A stretch of 64,000 bases of DNA from Vibrio nereis NBRC 15637 (GTDB lineage: Bacteria > Pseudomonadota > Gammaproteobacteria > Enterobacterales > Vibrionaceae): NCBI RefSeq assembly GCF_001591105.1, contig NZ_BCUD01000005.1, positions 124,001-188,000 of the forward strand, in the 5' to 3' direction. Below are positions 16,790 through 27,069 of this stretch, in pieces (positions within the stretch are counted from its first letter, which is position 1; every line of letters begins with the position of its first letter). The notes beneath the pieces were generated by a model. The model was not told where the DNA came from, did not search any database, and saw only the letters and a program-made list of their open reading frames with translations. A program made the translations under genes and the position numbers.

Positions 16790-17503
16790 TTAGGAATCAG
16801 TCATACGTTTTTTGTACTTTAAAATAGCATCACGAACAAGTATAAAGGCCACTCCTAACATCCCACCTAGAACAAGTGAAAGCACGAGTATTAATGTCAC
16901 CTTAGGAGAAGACTTTGTAATAGATGGAGTGCTGAACGATACGGCTAATTCCCCATTATTAATAGAATTAATGATTCTCTTCGCATTCAACGTATTTGTA
17001 GCGACTCGCTCTGTGCTTATTAAGGCATCATCTATCTCAGTTTGTATAAGTAAAAGCTCAGCGTTAGCCTCATTAAGCATTTCATTTGTAATAGCCTGAT
17101 TATGGCCCTGAAACTCATCTAAGTAATAATCGACATTTGATGGTTCTTGAGTAATAAATGAAAACTCAGCACGCTTTTTTTCCTTGCTCCATCCAGCACC
17201 TAAAAAAGCTTTTAAACGCTTTTCACCTGTGCTATCAAAACATTCGAGAACACTCGCATCACCAGCACAAAACTGTTGATCTCTTACAGAGTAGAGGTTT
17301 AATTCGTAGCGAACCGAGACTTTATATTTAGGTTTTACGACTTTTGTATAACCAAACCCCATAAGTAATACCACGACGACAAAGGCGCTTATTATCCATT
17401 TGCCACTCCATAGGATTTCAAAGAGTTCAAACAAATCGATCTCATCATCATATTGCATTTGGTTCATTTGTTGCGTTTGTTTCATTTTTTGTATTTGGTT
17501 CAT
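16790..17503 (-). CDS. Wzz-like chain-length determinant domain protein
   Basis: 237-residue inner-membrane protein with the polysaccharide co-polymerase layout: a short cytoplasmic tail with DDEIDLFELFEILW, TM1 at about 33-53, a periplasmic part of about 150 residues with helical segments, and TM2 at about 208-228 followed by a basic tail. It is smaller than typical Wzz (about 320 residues), so the periplasmic domain is reduced. The first 18 residues are Met/Gln-rich and imperfectly repeated (MNQIQKMKQTQQMNQMQ), with three possible ATG starts and no clear ribosome-binding site. No glycosyltransferase or polymerase lies nearby. Two sampled 60-base lines give 35% and 40% G+C, lower than the neighbours, which suggests transfer. 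Confidence 0.75.
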   Translation of the reverse strand: MNQIQKMKQTQQMNQMQYDDEIDLFELFEILWSGKWIISAFVVVVLLMGFGYTKVVKPKYKVSVRYELNLYSVRDQQFCAGDASVLECFDSTGEKRLKAFLGAGWSKEKKRAEFSFITQEPSNVDYYLDEFQGHNQAITNEMLNEANAELLLIQTEIDDALISTERVATNTLNAKRIINSINNGELAVSFSTPSITKSSPKVTLILVLSLVLGGMLGVAFILVRDAILKYKKRMTDS

Positions 17504-17699
17504 TTTATTTACTATTTTATAATGATAGCAAAGTCATTATCTCTTCCCCACCTCGCATAACCTGTTATTTATGTTATAAGATAACTAGCAACTACAAATG
17601 CTTTGCGCTTTCTCAATAAAAAAACACATTGCGTAGTAAACGAGCAGCTCTAAATTCCAGCCAGTAAAACGGTCTAATCAAGAAAAAGTGAGAATAGAA

Positions 17700-17730
17700 A
17701 AATGCCAGTCAGCTTAACTGACTGGCATTT
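17700..17730 (-). terminator. terminator after guaA
   Basis: The perfect 13-bp stem AAATGCCAGTCAG/CTGACTGGCATTT has a 5-base loop and lies 55 nt beyond the guaA stop. On the minus strand it runs into TTTCTATTCTC. Confidence 0.85.
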
Positions 17731-17784
17731 AGGGCTTAAGTATTATTTAGTGCTTGTTAGTACCAGACCTTTCCGGTCGGAAAA

Positions 17785-19338
17785 TTATTCCCACTCGATT
17801 GTCGCTGGTGGCTTACCAGAAATGTCGTAAACAACACGTGAAATGCCGTCAACTTCATTGATAATGCGGTTAGATACTTTACCTAGGAAGTCGTATGGTA
17901 GATGTGCCCAATGCGCTGTCATAAAGTCGATGGTTTCAACTGCGCGCAGTGATACAACCCAGTCGTACTTACGACCGTCACCCATTACACCTACAGAACG
18001 AACTGGTAGGAATACCGTGAACGCTTGAGACACTTTATTGTATAAGTCAGCAGCGTGAAGCTCTTCAATGAAGATAGCGTCTGCACGACGTAGCAAGTCA
18101 CAGTATTCTTTCTTGATCTCACCAAGAACACGAACACCTAGACCTGGACCTGGGAATGGGTGGCGGTAAAGCATGTTGTAAGGAAGACCTAGCTCTAGAC
18201 CGATCTTACGCACTTCATCTTTAAATAACTCACGTAGTGGTTCAACTAGACCCATTTCCATATCTTCTGGCAGACCGCCCACATTGTGGTGTGATTTGAT
18301 CACGTGAGCTTTACCCGTCTTAGATGCTGCCGATTCGATAACATCTGGGTAGATAGTGCCTTGCGCTAACCATTTTGCGTTTGCGAGTTTCTTCGATTCT
18401 TCATCGAATACGTCTACAAACACGTGGCCGATAGTCTTACGCTTTTCCTCTGGATCAGACTTACCTTTCAGTGCTTCAAGAAAACGATCTTCTGCGTCAA
18501 CTTTAATGATGTTTAGGCCAAACTTGTCGCCAAACATATCCATTACTTGCTGACCTTCGTTCAGGCGAAGCAGACCGTTATCAACAAATACACACGTTAG
18601 CTTGTCGCCGATCGCGCGGTGAACCAGCATTGCGACTACAGATGAATCTACACCACCAGATAGACCCAGGATAACTTCGTCGTCACCCACTTGCTCTTTA
18701 ATACGAGCAACAGCATCTTCGATGATAGATTCCGATGTCCATAGACGCTCACAACCACATACGCCAAGAACAAAGTTCTCTAGCATTTGTAGACCTTGTT
18801 TGGTGTGCGTTACTTCTGGGTGGAATTGAACGCCGTAGTATTTCTTCTCTTCGTTCGCCATCGCAGCGTAAGGGCAAGTCTCTGTCTCACCCACTTTTTC
18901 GAAATCAGCCGGAATTTCTACTACTTTATCACCGTGACTCATCCAAACATCTTGAGTCGCTTCAAGATCTTTAAATAGTGCACATTCGCCAGAAACTTTA
19001 ACCTGAGCGTAGCCGAACTCACGTTCGTTAGAGCCCGCTACTTTGCCACCTAGCTGCTCTGCCATGGTCTGCATGCCGTAACATACACCAAAAACAGGAA
19101 CACCTGAGTCGAATACATATTGAGGTGCGCGAGGGGAATTTTCTTCCGTTACGCTTTCTGGACCACCAGATAAGATGATGCCATCTGGGTTGAATTCGCG
19201 AATATCCGCTTCTTCTACATCCCAGCTCCATAGTTCACAGTAAACGCCGATTTCACGTACGCGACGAGCTACTAATTGAGTGTACTGAGAACCGAAGTCC
19301 AAGATCAGAATACGTTGGTCATGGATATTTTTAGTCAT
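17785..19338 (-). CDS. guaA: GMP synthase (glutamine-hydrolysing)
   Basis: Cytoplasmic enzyme that aminates XMP to GMP using glutamine and ATP, the last step of guanine nucleotide synthesis. The class I glutaminase domain (about 8-200) has the nucleophile Cys in [15 protein letters not shown] and the His-Glu pair in [11 protein letters not shown]. The ATP-pyrophosphatase domain has the PP-loop [15 protein letters not shown]. The C-terminal dimerisation domain ends KPPATIEWE, as in E. coli GuaA. Length is 517 against 525 in E. coli. It follows guaB by about 100 bases in the same direction, but that gap holds a hairpin and a PurR-like site, so the two may be uncoupled. Confidence 0.97.
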   Translation of the reverse strand: MTKNIHDQRILILDFGSQYTQLVARRVREIGVYCELWSWDVEEADIREFNPDGIILSGGPESVTEENSPRAPQYVFDSGVPVFGVCYGMQTMAEQLGGKVAGSNEREFGYAQVKVSGECALFKDLEATQDVWMSHGDKVVEIPADFEKVGETETCPYAAMANEEKKYYGVQFHPEVTHTKQGLQMLENFVLGVCGCERLWTSESIIEDAVARIKEQVGDDEVILGLSGGVDSSVVAMLVHRAIGDKLTCVFVDNGLLRLNEGQQVMDMFGDKFGLNIIKVDAEDRFLEALKGKSDPEEKRKTIGHVFVDVFDEESKKLANAKWLAQGTIYPDVIESAASKTGKAHVIKSHHNVGGLPEDMEMGLVEPLRELFKDEVRKIGLELGLPYNMLYRHPFPGPGLGVRVLGEIKKEYCDLLRRADAIFIEELHAADLYNKVSQAFTVFLPVRSVGVMGDGRKYDWVVSLRAVETIDFMTAHWAHLPYDFLGKVSNRIINEVDGISRVVYDISGKPPATIEWE

Positions 19339-19373
19339 TTTGAGCAGTCTTTTTAAGGCTAAGTGATTAAAAC

Positions 19374-19393
19374 CGAGGCGAGTGTACTCGCCT
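19374..19393 (-). terminator. terminator-like hairpin between guaB and guaA
   Basis: The perfect 8-bp GC-rich stem GAGGCGAG/CTCGCCTC has a 4-base loop. On the minus strand it is followed by GGTTTTAATC. It lies in the guaB-guaA gap and could reduce read-through into guaA or protect the guaB 3' end. Confidence 0.6.
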
Positions 19394-19414
19394 CTTCTTA
19401 ATGCTTCAAGGAAA

Positions 19415-19430
19415 AAGCAAACGTTTACGC
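19415..19430 (-). promoter_or_regulatory. PurR-like operator between guaB and guaA
   Basis: AAGCAAACGTTTACGC matches the E. coli PurR consensus ANGCAANCGNTTNCNT at every fixed position except the last. It lies 8 nt beyond the guaB stop and about 77 nt before the guaA start. I found no equally good site upstream of guaB. Confidence 0.6.
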
Positions 19431-19437
19431 CAGGTAA

Positions 19438-20904
19438 TTAGTTACCCAAGCGGTAGTTTGGTGCTTCCTTAGTGATTTGAACGTCGTGCACGTGAGATTC
19501 TTGCATACCAGCGCCAGAGATACGTACGAATTCAGCTTTAGTTCGCATAGCTTCAACAGTTGCGCTACCAGTAAGACCCATGCTTGAACGTAGACCACCC
19601 ATTTGTTGGTGCACGATCTCTTTTAGGCGGCCTTTGTATGCGATACGACCTTCGATGCCTTCTGGTACAAGCTTGTCTGCAGCGTTATCAGACTGGAAGT
19701 AACGGTCAGAAGAGCCTTGAGACATTGCGCCCAGAGAGCCCATGCCACGGTAAGACTTGTAAGAACGGCCGTTGTAAAGAATCACTTCACCCGGTGCTTC
19801 TTCTGTACCCGCAAACATAGAACCAACCATCACACATGATGCGCCCGCTACGATTGCTTTACAGATATCACCTGAGAAACGGATACCGCCATCAGCGATA
19901 ACAGGAATACCGAATTCATTCGCTACTTCAGCCGCGTCTGCGATTGCTGTGATTTGTGGAACACCAACGCCAGTTACGATACGAGTTGTACAGATAGAAC
20001 CTGGGCCGATACCTACTTTCACTGCGCTTACGCCAGCTTCGATAAGGGCTTTCGCGCCAGCACCTGTTGCCACGTTACCACCAATGATGTCTAGATCCGG
20101 GTAAGCTTCGCGCGTTTCGCGGATACGAGTCAGCACACCTTCAGAGTGACCGTGTGAAGAATCGATAAGCAGTACATCAACGCCCGCTTCAACTAGAGCT
20201 GCAACACGTTCTTCGTTGCCCGCACCAGCACCCACTGCTGCACCAACACGTAGACGACCACGGCCATCTTTACATGCATTTGGCTTACGTTCCGCTTTTT
20301 GGAAGTCTTTCGCAGTGATCATACCGGTAAGTTTGAACTCATCGTTCACAACCAATACTTTTTCCACACGTGCTTCGTGCATTTTTTCCTGAACTTCTTC
20401 CAGAGTCGCGCCTTCTTTAACAGAAGCCAGACGCTCTTTCGGCGTCATTACTACTGATACTTTCTTAGAAAGATCAGTAACAAAACGAACGTCACGACCA
20501 GTAATAATGCCCACTAGCTCGTTGTGCTCAGTGACGACAGGGAAACCCGCAAAGCCGTGCTTCTCAGTCAGGGCAACAACGTCAGCGATGGTTGCTTCTG
20601 GGTTTACAGTTACAGGGTCTGAAACAACACCAGCTTCGAACTTCTTAACTTTACGAACTTCTGCTGCTTGCTGCTCAATAGACATATTTTTGTGGATAAA
20701 GCCAATGCCACCTTCCTGCGCTAGAGCGATAGCAAGACGGGCTTCCGTCACAGTGTCCATCGACGCAGAAATCATTGGAATATTCAGAGTGATATTTTTC
20801 GTCAGCTGAGTGCGAAGATCAGCTGTGTTTGGGAGAACGGTGGAGTGTGCTGGCACAAGTAGTACGTCATCGAATGTCAGCGCTTCTTTGGCAATTCTTA
20901 GCAT
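19438..20904 (-). CDS. guaB: IMP dehydrogenase
   Basis: Cytoplasmic NAD-dependent enzyme converting IMP to XMP, the committed step to GMP. The N-terminus [19 protein letters not shown] fixes the start at 20904; the frame is open 20 codons further but those residues are not GuaB-like. Two CBS domains lie at about 90-205. The catalytic loop [15 protein letters not shown] holds the active-site Cys, and the flap [10 protein letters not shown] follows. Length is 488 residues, matching E. coli. The promoter region is shared with divergent xseA. Confidence 0.97.
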   Translation of the reverse strand: MLRIAKEALTFDDVLLVPAHSTVLPNTADLRTQLTKNITLNIPMISASMDTVTEARLAIALAQEGGIGFIHKNMSIEQQAAEVRKVKKFEAGVVSDPVTVNPEATIADVVALTEKHGFAGFPVVTEHNELVGIITGRDVRFVTDLSKKVSVVMTPKERLASVKEGATLEEVQEKMHEARVEKVLVVNDEFKLTGMITAKDFQKAERKPNACKDGRGRLRVGAAVGAGAGNEERVAALVEAGVDVLLIDSSHGHSEGVLTRIRETREAYPDLDIIGGNVATGAGAKALIEAGVSAVKVGIGPGSICTTRIVTGVGVPQITAIADAAEVANEFGIPVIADGGIRFSGDICKAIVAGASCVMVGSMFAGTEEAPGEVILYNGRSYKSYRGMGSLGAMSQGSSDRYFQSDNAADKLVPEGIEGRIAYKGRLKEIVHQQMGGLRSSMGLTGSATVEAMRTKAEFVRISGAGMQESHVHDVQITKEAPNYRLGN

Positions 20905-21071
20905 TTGCAATATCTCACAATTAGAGGAGTAAAAAGAACAATCCAAAGTCTCATCGTTTCGCATAATGAGGGCAGCGAGTTTTGATTAACAAGCTACATT
21001 TGGATTAGATATTGCGGAGGGATTATACGGTTAACACAATCTCTTGACTACAAGTTTTTTCAATTTTTTTC

Positions 21072-21099
21072 TTGCATTTACCCCCTTGATATGTATTAT
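21072..21099 (+). promoter_or_regulatory. possible sigma70 promoter for xseA
   Basis: TTGCAT at 21072-21077 and TATTAT at 21094-21099 are separated by 16 bases, about 23 nt before the chosen xseA start. A start codon upstream of this in the open frame would place the promoter inside the gene, which supports the shorter protein. Confidence 0.4.
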
Positions 21100-21121
21100 A
21101 TTGCCGCTAATTTCCATACCT

Positions 21122-22471
21122 ATGTCCGCGAGATTAGCTGTGCCATCTCAGACCAACCAAAATATCTTCACCGTTTCACGTCTTAATGCAGAAGTCCGTC
21201 TGTTGCTTGAAAATGAAATGGGCATCGTTTGGTTGATTGGCGAAATTTCCAACTTCTCAGCTCCTGTCTCTGGTCATTGGTACCTCACTCTTAAAGATTC
21301 TCGCGCTCAAGTTAAATGTGCCATGTTCCGTGGTAATAATCGTCGCGTCACTTTTAAACCTGCTAACGGCAATCAAGTTCTCGTTAAAGCACGTCTCTCT
21401 CTTTATGAGCCTCGTGGTGACTACCAATTAATCATCGAAGACATGCAGCCAGAAGGCGATGGTCGTCTACAACAAGAGTTTGAAGAACTGAAGATGAAGC
21501 TGGCGGCTGAAGGCTTATTCGCCCAAACCAGTAAGCTATCATTGCCTGAGCACCCTAAACGTGTTGGGGTCGTCACCTCCAAAACCGGGGCAGCACTGCA
21601 CGATATTCTGGATGTACTGAAACGTCGTGATCCGTCTCTTCCTGTCGTGATCTACCCAACTACGGTTCAAGGTGATTCGGCAGCGATTGAAATCGCGCAA
21701 GCTATCGGCCGTGCCAATAGCCGTGACGAGTGTGATGTGTTAATCGTCGGTCGCGGTGGAGGCTCATTGGAAGATCTTTGGTGCTTTAACAATGAGATTG
21801 TGGCTCGCACCATAGCAGCAAGCCAGATTCCTATCATTAGCGCCGTAGGCCACGAGATAGATGTCACCATCGCGGATTTTGTTGCGGATATGCGTGCCCC
21901 GACACCTTCCGCAGCAGCAGAACTGGTCAGCCGAGATAATAGCCATAAAGAGCAAGCGTTTGTTGCAAGACAGCAAAAGCTGATGGACGCAATGCGTTAT
22001 TATATCAGCCAGCAAGCTAAGCTATGCACCTCGTTGGCTCATCGTTTGGAAAGGCAGCACCCTAGCCATCAACTACAGCGCCAAAGCCAGCAACTCGATG
22101 ATCTACAACTGCGTTTGCAACGTTCGATGGATCAGTTTATTGCTTCACGCCTTCAGAAAGTCGAGCGCCAGCAGTACAAACTTCAATTGCACTCGCCAGT
22201 AAAACGACTCAACCAACAAAAGTCGTCTTTACAGTATTTAGAACAAAAACTGCTTGATGCAATGGACAGAAAGCTGCTCAGTACTAGGCACCAACTCGCG
22301 TTAGCAGCAGAAAAGCTTGATACCGTAAGCCCGCTAGCCACCTTAAAACGCGGTTACTCCATCACACAAAGCGAGTCGGGCAAAGTGATCACCAGAGCGA
22401 GTGATACTAAAACGGGTGACACTCTGGTCACCCGCTTATCCGATGGCGAAATCCATTCCACCGTCATTTAA
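21122..22471 (+). CDS. xseA: exodeoxyribonuclease VII large subunit
   Basis: Catalytic subunit of exonuclease VII, which with small XseB subunits degrades single-stranded DNA from both ends. The N-terminal OB fold begins [19 protein letters not shown], aligned with E. coli XseA, which sets the start at 21122 rather than 26 codons earlier. The catalytic domain shows [30 protein letters not shown] and [20 protein letters not shown], followed by a long coiled coil (about 265-390) that binds XseB. Length is 449 residues, close to E. coli (456). It is divergent from guaB, as in E. coli. Its stop overlaps the convergent yfgJ by 4 bases. Confidence 0.95.
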   Translation: MSARLAVPSQTNQNIFTVSRLNAEVRLLLENEMGIVWLIGEISNFSAPVSGHWYLTLKDSRAQVKCAMFRGNNRRVTFKPANGNQVLVKARLSLYEPRGDYQLIIEDMQPEGDGRLQQEFEELKMKLAAEGLFAQTSKLSLPEHPKRVGVVTSKTGAALHDILDVLKRRDPSLPVVIYPTTVQGDSAAIEIAQAIGRANSRDECDVLIVGRGGGSLEDLWCFNNEIVARTIAASQIPIISAVGHEIDVTIADFVADMRAPTPSAAAELVSRDNSHKEQAFVARQQKLMDAMRYYISQQAKLCTSLAHRLERQHPSHQLQRQSQQLDDLQLRLQRSMDQFIASRLQKVERQQYKLQLHSPVKRLNQQKSSLQYLEQKLLDAMDRKLLSTRHQLALAAEKLDTVSPLATLKRGYSITQSESGKVITRASDTKTGDTLVTRLSDGEIHSTVI

Positions 22472-22695
22472 TCTTCAAGTTTTTGAAATTCAAAACGAAC
22501 GCGTGATTTCGACTTTAATTCATTACACGTATTACAGAAGTAATTCGCCGCACCACACGCTTGCAGCTTCTCTAACTCCGCATCGCAATCAGGACAATAC
22601 CCTACTTTTTTAAAGTTAACCGAACATGGTTCACAATGATATTGTCCTCTCCAAACTAATTCGCTTTGACAATTTGGGCACTTATTCTCGTTCAT
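22468..22695 (-). CDS. yfgJ: zinc-ribbon protein YfgJ
   Basis: Small protein of 75 residues with two four-cysteine zinc ribbons: CPNCQSEL with CEPC, and CPDCDAEL with CNTC. E. coli YfgJ has the same size and lies in the same xseA-yfgJ-der neighbourhood. The function is unknown; a nucleic-acid or protein-binding role is only inference. Its stop overlaps the convergent xseA stop by 4 bases. Confidence 0.85.
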   Translation of the reverse strand: MNENKCPNCQSELVWRGQYHCEPCSVNFKKVGYCPDCDAELEKLQACGAANYFCNTCNELKSKSRVRFEFQKLED

Positions 22696-23094
22696 GCTGT
22701 TGAACTCTCTTACTGACTAAATTAGCTAAACCTAAAATAAACTCTCTTGGTAGTACCCGCTATGATCTTCATCATAGTCCTTTTAGTCCTCCTATCCGGC
22801 CAGATTTTCTATTCTTCCAAATGATCTTTGTTCGATCATCGGTAAAAGCCACTTTGATCAGCGATCTGCCCCTAAAAGAACATTTATATAACCACACACC
22901 GAAAGCATAAGTTACATATACTGTATTTGAATTTATAAAGGGATAATAATCTTAAATTAGCTTTGTTAAAGCTGCTTTTTGGTTTTTAATAAAAAGATCA
23001 CTCGGAGGAATGGAAAACTTACATGCGTGTGTATTTCGATTTGATGACGGTAATACATACGGGGTAACAAAGCGTATTTGTTTAATGCTTCCGT
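22696..23094. other. 400-base stretch without a confident gene
   Basis: The region lies downstream of the response regulator and upstream of yfgJ. I see no RNA gene. A 39-codon frame begins with ATG at 23010 directly after GGAGGA, but the spacing is zero and the frame runs into the regulator gene, so I do not call it. Confidence 0.4.
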
Positions 23095-23763
23095 TTAGTT
23101 TGGCTGTGGACGCCGATAAATTCGCGTAGGTCTTCCTACTTTCCCATGCTCTAAAAATGCAATCAAATCTCCATTTTCTACCGCTTTATCAAGATAACGC
23201 CGGGCAGTGCTTTTACTCATACCAAAAGACTCTGCTACCTCACTCACCGTTTTATCGATATTTGCATTATGAAACTGCTCGATAACTTGTTTTAACGTGT
23301 ACTCATCGGTACAAGCAGACCTTTTTGACTGATGAGAGCGATGAAACAACGAGTCGACAACGCCCTGAGCCAGACTTTTCCTTTCTTTAAGAGTCTGCTG
23401 AATCAGACAAAACTTGTTAAGGCTGTCTTTTAATCGACTATAATCCAACGGTTTAACTAGGTAATCTAAAGCACCATAGCGGAGCGCTTTTTGCACTGTA
23501 TCAACGTCATTGGCAGCTGTCACAAGGATGCATTCGGAACGCTTTGGCAGTGAAAGCAGCTCCCTAACAAATTCGACACCTAACCCATCAGGAAGGTAAT
23601 TATCGACAATCAGCAAATCAACCTGAACAACCGAAATCACTTCTCTTGCTCTAGCGAGATTAACGGCTGTCCCCAAAACCTGAAAGCGCTCATCTTGCTG
23701 AATAAAGTGCGCATGTAAAGCGGCAATATCTTTGTCGTCTTCGACAATCAACACATTAAACAT
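23095..23763 (-). CDS. response regulator, CitB/DcuR family
   Basis: 222-residue transcriptional regulator. The receiver domain has acidic residues D9-D10, the phospho-acceptor D54 in LLIVDNYLPDG, T82 and K104 in YLVKPLDY. The C-terminal helix-turn-helix reads SEVAESFGMSKSTARRYLDKAVENG, and the end GRPTRIYR is typical of CitB/DpiA-type proteins. It overlaps the sensor kinase gene by 8 bases, so the two are translationally coupled. The likely target is the divergent DASS transporter gene. Confidence 0.9.
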   Translation of the reverse strand: MFNVLIVEDDKDIAALHAHFIQQDERFQVLGTAVNLARAREVISVVQVDLLIVDNYLPDGLGVEFVRELLSLPKRSECILVTAANDVDTVQKALRYGALDYLVKPLDYSRLKDSLNKFCLIQQTLKERKSLAQGVVDSLFHRSHQSKRSACTDEYTLKQVIEQFHNANIDKTVSEVAESFGMSKSTARRYLDKAVENGDLIAFLEHGKVGRPTRIYRRPQPN

Positions 23764-25345
23764 CTTGCCTCCTTGGAAAATAAACCGTAAAGAGCGTTTC
23801 GTCAGCGTCGCTATCTAACTCCATATGCCCTCCGGCTTCTTCCACAATAGTTTGCACTAAGTGCAGCCCAATACCATGATCTTGAAAATTATCTTTCGTC
23901 GTATAACCAAGTTGGCACAACACTTCTAGGCTGACATGAATCATAGGACCATTATTAGATACGGCTAATACGTGCTCCGTGCTCGTTTCATACATGGTAA
24001 TTCGTACTGTTCCTGTCGGTGTATCACTTACCGCCTCAATACCGTTGCTCATTAAGTTACCAAGCAGTGAACTTAACAACTCTTCGTCTAAGTGTGTCGG
24101 TAGCTCGCTCCAACCATCAAGTTCGTCCAAATTAACGTCCACGTCCTTTTCTGCCGCTTTTCCGACATTGGCCAAAATTAGCCCGGAGATAAGCGGGAGA
24201 GATTGAAGCTGTTTGACGCTATCCACGCTGGCTTGATTGGTTTTTGATTGCGAGAGCGCTAAGTGCAGTGCTTGCTCTACATGACCAAGTTGTAAAAGCC
24301 CGGCTAACGTAGACAGCTTGTTCTGATATTCGTGACGAGTCACCCTCAACGACTCCAAATAATGGCTGACTTGACTGATCTTGTTCGACAGCAGTTGAAG
24401 CTCTTGTTGGGTACGTAAACTGAACACAGCACCGGATGTCTCCTCATCTTGATCACGTAACGTTACGCGGGTAATCACTAGATTTCTTCCATTCACTCTT
24501 ACTAACTTATCGATAAAATCTTCGCCAGTTAGACAAAATGCCACTTCTTCAGCGGTCAGTTCAGACAACGGCTGGTGGGTCGCTACCTGCTTTTTTATCC
24601 CCAGTAGCCATCGCGCAGAATCGTTGATTAGATAAACATTATTCTTGCCGTTGATCGCCAAAATACCCTCATGTGCCGCTTGTAAAACTCCTTGATTGGT
24701 TTTGAGTGCTTGACTTAACTGCCAAGGTTCCAAATGTTGCATTTTATCCCCAACGTATTCTGAAAAACGCCAAGCGACAACAACAGACAGCGTAAAGGTA
24801 AGGACGGCGAAAATGATTAAAGGAGACAGGGTTTCTTCATTGACGACCGCTATAGATTGATTCAAATAACCGACTTTTATCATGCCGATAATGTCATCAC
24901 TTTGATTAAGCAGAGGAGAAATATAGCGTACCGAGGGCCCAAGAGAGCCAACACTATGAGATAAATAAGACTCGCCCGTTGTTAACGCTCGCTCTATATC
25001 CCCACCAACAACGGGCAAGCCGATCCTCTCTTCTACGGGATGCGCTAAACGAATGCCGTTGCTGTCACTAACGGTAATAAAGTCTGCATCGGTCACATTT
25101 TGTAGAACATCGATAATGCTGCTGACCTTTGTATGATCTTTCATTTCTACCGCCGCGAGTAAGCTTGGTAATTTGGCAAGTTGCATGGATTGCACTTGAG
25201 CACGCAAAGCCACTTGATCTGAGAGCACTTGGTTCAGTCTTTGGGTACTGACCATCCACCAACCGATAGAGCTTAACGTCAATGCACCACATAACAGCAA
25301 GGTTAGATGCATAGTAAAAGAGTGAGGAAATTTACGCGTAGCCAT
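23756..25345 (-). CDS. sensor histidine kinase, CitA/DcuS family
   Basis: 529-residue membrane kinase. TM1 is at about 14-34, followed by a periplasmic PAS/Cache-like domain (about 40-170) of the citrate/dicarboxylate-binding type, TM2 at about 175-192, a cytoplasmic PAS (about 215-310) and a kinase core. The phospho-acceptor is H338 in VTRHEYQNKLSTLAGLLQLG, the family form of the H box. The N box is LLGNLMSNGIEAV and the G box DHGIGLHLVQTIVEEAGGHM. With its regulator it probably senses citrate or a C4-dicarboxylate outside the cell. The ligand is inferred only from family and from the adjacent transporter. Confidence 0.9.
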   Translation of the reverse strand: MATRKFPHSFTMHLTLLLCGALTLSSIGWWMVSTQRLNQVLSDQVALRAQVQSMQLAKLPSLLAAVEMKDHTKVSSIIDVLQNVTDADFITVSDSNGIRLAHPVEERIGLPVVGGDIERALTTGESYLSHSVGSLGPSVRYISPLLNQSDDIIGMIKVGYLNQSIAVVNEETLSPLIIFAVLTFTLSVVVAWRFSEYVGDKMQHLEPWQLSQALKTNQGVLQAAHEGILAINGKNNVYLINDSARWLLGIKKQVATHQPLSELTAEEVAFCLTGEDFIDKLVRVNGRNLVITRVTLRDQDEETSGAVFSLRTQQELQLLSNKISQVSHYLESLRVTRHEYQNKLSTLAGLLQLGHVEQALHLALSQSKTNQASVDSVKQLQSLPLISGLILANVGKAAEKDVDVNLDELDGWSELPTHLDEELLSSLLGNLMSNGIEAVSDTPTGTVRITMYETSTEHVLAVSNNGPMIHVSLEVLCQLGYTTKDNFQDHGIGLHLVQTIVEEAGGHMELDSDADETLFTVYFPRRQDV

Positions 25346-25616
25346 AGATTAGGCAAGTAGATGAACCATGCCCTTAGCATACGAATTTATTGATATGAGA
25401 TCAGTGTAGAGCACCGCGAAATTGAAAAAGATCCCACTCATGACGTTTATGATTTTTATTATTTCAATAATGCTTATCTCATGACTTTTTCACCGCCAAT
25501 GCGGTTGTCTTTTGATTGTTTTATCAAACTTGTTACAAGCGGTTTTTTTGTTGATTTAACACAGGTTTATACACTGCTTAATCACTAAGTTAGTAGGAAA
25601 TCTTAAGGAGGTTTCT

Positions 25617-27023
25617 ATGCTGACTTCAACCAATATACGATTGCTTTCACTAGCAATTATCGGGGTGCTACTCTGGTTCAGCCCGATCCCAGACGGACTG
25701 ACAGAACAAGCGTGGCACATGATGACTATCTTTGTCGTCACGGTCCTCAGTTTGATCATCGCTCCCTTACCACTCGGCGCAATGGCTCTAATGGGCCTGA
25801 CTGCCGCAACATTACTGGATGTACTGCCAATTAGAACCGCACTGACGGGCTTTGCCCATCCAACGATTTGGATGATCGCTGCCGCGTTTTTTATTTCCCG
25901 TGGTTTCATTAGCACAGGCTTCGGTCGTCGCGTCGGTTACTGGTTTATTTCTAAGCTCGGTAACAGTTCATTGGGGTTGGCGTACGGTCTTGTGTTGACG
26001 GATCTCCTGTTTGCCCCAGCGACACCAAGTACAACAGCACGCTGCGGAGGCATCATCTCGCCACTATTTCGCTCGGTCGCCAATGCTTACGACTCGGATC
26101 CAGAAAAAGGGACAGAAAACAAAATTGGCGCTTTCTTGGTTCAGTGTATTTTCCAATGTAATGCCATTACCTGTGCGATGTTTTTAACCTCGATGGCTGG
26201 CAACCCTTTAGCGGCCAACTTTGCCAAAGAGCAAGGAGTTGAGATAACTTGGGGCGCTTGGGCACTCGCCGCCATTGTACCTGGGGTGGTGTGTTTGCTC
26301 TTAATTCCACTGGTGATGTACTTGGTTTTCCCACCGGAATTAAAGAAAACGCCAGAAATGCGCCTTATCGCGCGACAAAAGCTCGCTGAAATGGGGGCTA
26401 TGACCCGCGATGAGTGGATGGTGTGCATTACCTTTATTGGCATGGTCAGCCTGTGGGTTCTGGGGCCAACACTCGGTATTCATTCTACAGTAACCGCATT
26501 GTTAGGCTTGGTCTTCTTACTGTTTACTCGCACCATTACTTGGGATGCAGTGCTGCAAGAAAAAGAAGCATGGCATACCATCACATGGTTTGCGGTACTG
26601 GTGATGATGGCCGCTCAACTCAATAAGTTGGGCTTTATTGGCTGGTTTGGAGACATGATTGGTAGCTCACTGTCAGGTTATGGTTGGCTGACCACGATGG
26701 CTATCTTGCTACTGGTTTATTACTACAGCCACTATATGATGGCGAGTGCGATGGCACACATCAGCGCCATGTATTCGGCCTTCTTAGCCATTGCGATTGC
26801 AGCGGGTGCTCCCCCTATGCTGGCCGCCATTGTTCTGGGTATGTTCAGTAACCTTTATATGTCTACCACGCACTACTCTTCAGGGCCGGCTCCAATCCTG
26901 TTTGGTGCGGGCTTCCACAGCCTACAAAGCTGGTGGAAGATTGGCTTTGTGTTCTCACTTATCGTGATTCCGGTGTTCTTCTTTATCGGCGGCGCATGGT
27001 GGAAACTACTTGGAATGTGGTAA
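25617..27023 (+). CDS. DASS family anion (di/tricarboxylate) transporter
   Basis: 468-residue inner-membrane carrier of the SLC13/DASS family (CitT-like), with about 11-12 helices. Motifs include PLGAMALMGLTAATLL, FAPATPSTTARCGGIISP in the first substrate-binding hairpin, and YYYSHYMMASAMAHISAM with MSTTHYSSGPAPILFGAG in the second. Family members exchange or import citrate, succinate, malate, tartrate or 2-oxoglutarate; the substrate is not resolvable here. AAGGAGG lies 4 nt before the ATG, an unusually strong ribosome-binding site. It is divergent from the kinase/regulator pair that probably controls it. Confidence 0.9.
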   Translation: MLTSTNIRLLSLAIIGVLLWFSPIPDGLTEQAWHMMTIFVVTVLSLIIAPLPLGAMALMGLTAATLLDVLPIRTALTGFAHPTIWMIAAAFFISRGFISTGFGRRVGYWFISKLGNSSLGLAYGLVLTDLLFAPATPSTTARCGGIISPLFRSVANAYDSDPEKGTENKIGAFLVQCIFQCNAITCAMFLTSMAGNPLAANFAKEQGVEITWGAWALAAIVPGVVCLLLIPLVMYLVFPPELKKTPEMRLIARQKLAEMGAMTRDEWMVCITFIGMVSLWVLGPTLGIHSTVTALLGLVFLLFTRTITWDAVLQEKEAWHTITWFAVLVMMAAQLNKLGFIGWFGDMIGSSLSGYGWLTTMAILLLVYYYSHYMMASAMAHISAMYSAFLAIAIAAGAPPMLAAIVLGMFSNLYMSTTHYSSGPAPILFGAGFHSLQSWWKIGFVFSLIVIPVFFFIGGAWWKLLGMW

Positions 27024-27035
27024 GTGACACGTGTA

Positions 27036-27062
27036 AAAATGCCCGCATGTTGCGGGCATTTT
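27036..27062 (+). terminator. terminator after the DASS transporter
   Basis: The 12-bp stem AAAATGCCCGCA/TGCGGGCATTTT has a 3-base loop, 13 nt after the stop. It is flanked by A and T runs, so it may also serve the convergent gene ending at 27070. Confidence 0.88.
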
Positions 27063-27069
27063 AAAGCAC

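Noticed and set aside
17803..17810. Chi-like octamer GCTGGTGG (and others near 46345, 58621)
   Set aside because: They fall inside conserved coding sequence, and the Chi sequence of this organism is not known, so no claim can be made.
20905..21044. PurR site at the guaB promoter
   Set aside because: The nearest resemblance, around a CATCGTTTCG sequence, fails at most fixed positions of the consensus.
23010..23129. 39-codon frame starting right after GGAGGA
   Set aside because: The ribosome-binding site touches the ATG with no spacing, and the frame runs into the opposite-strand response regulator; no supporting homology is apparent.
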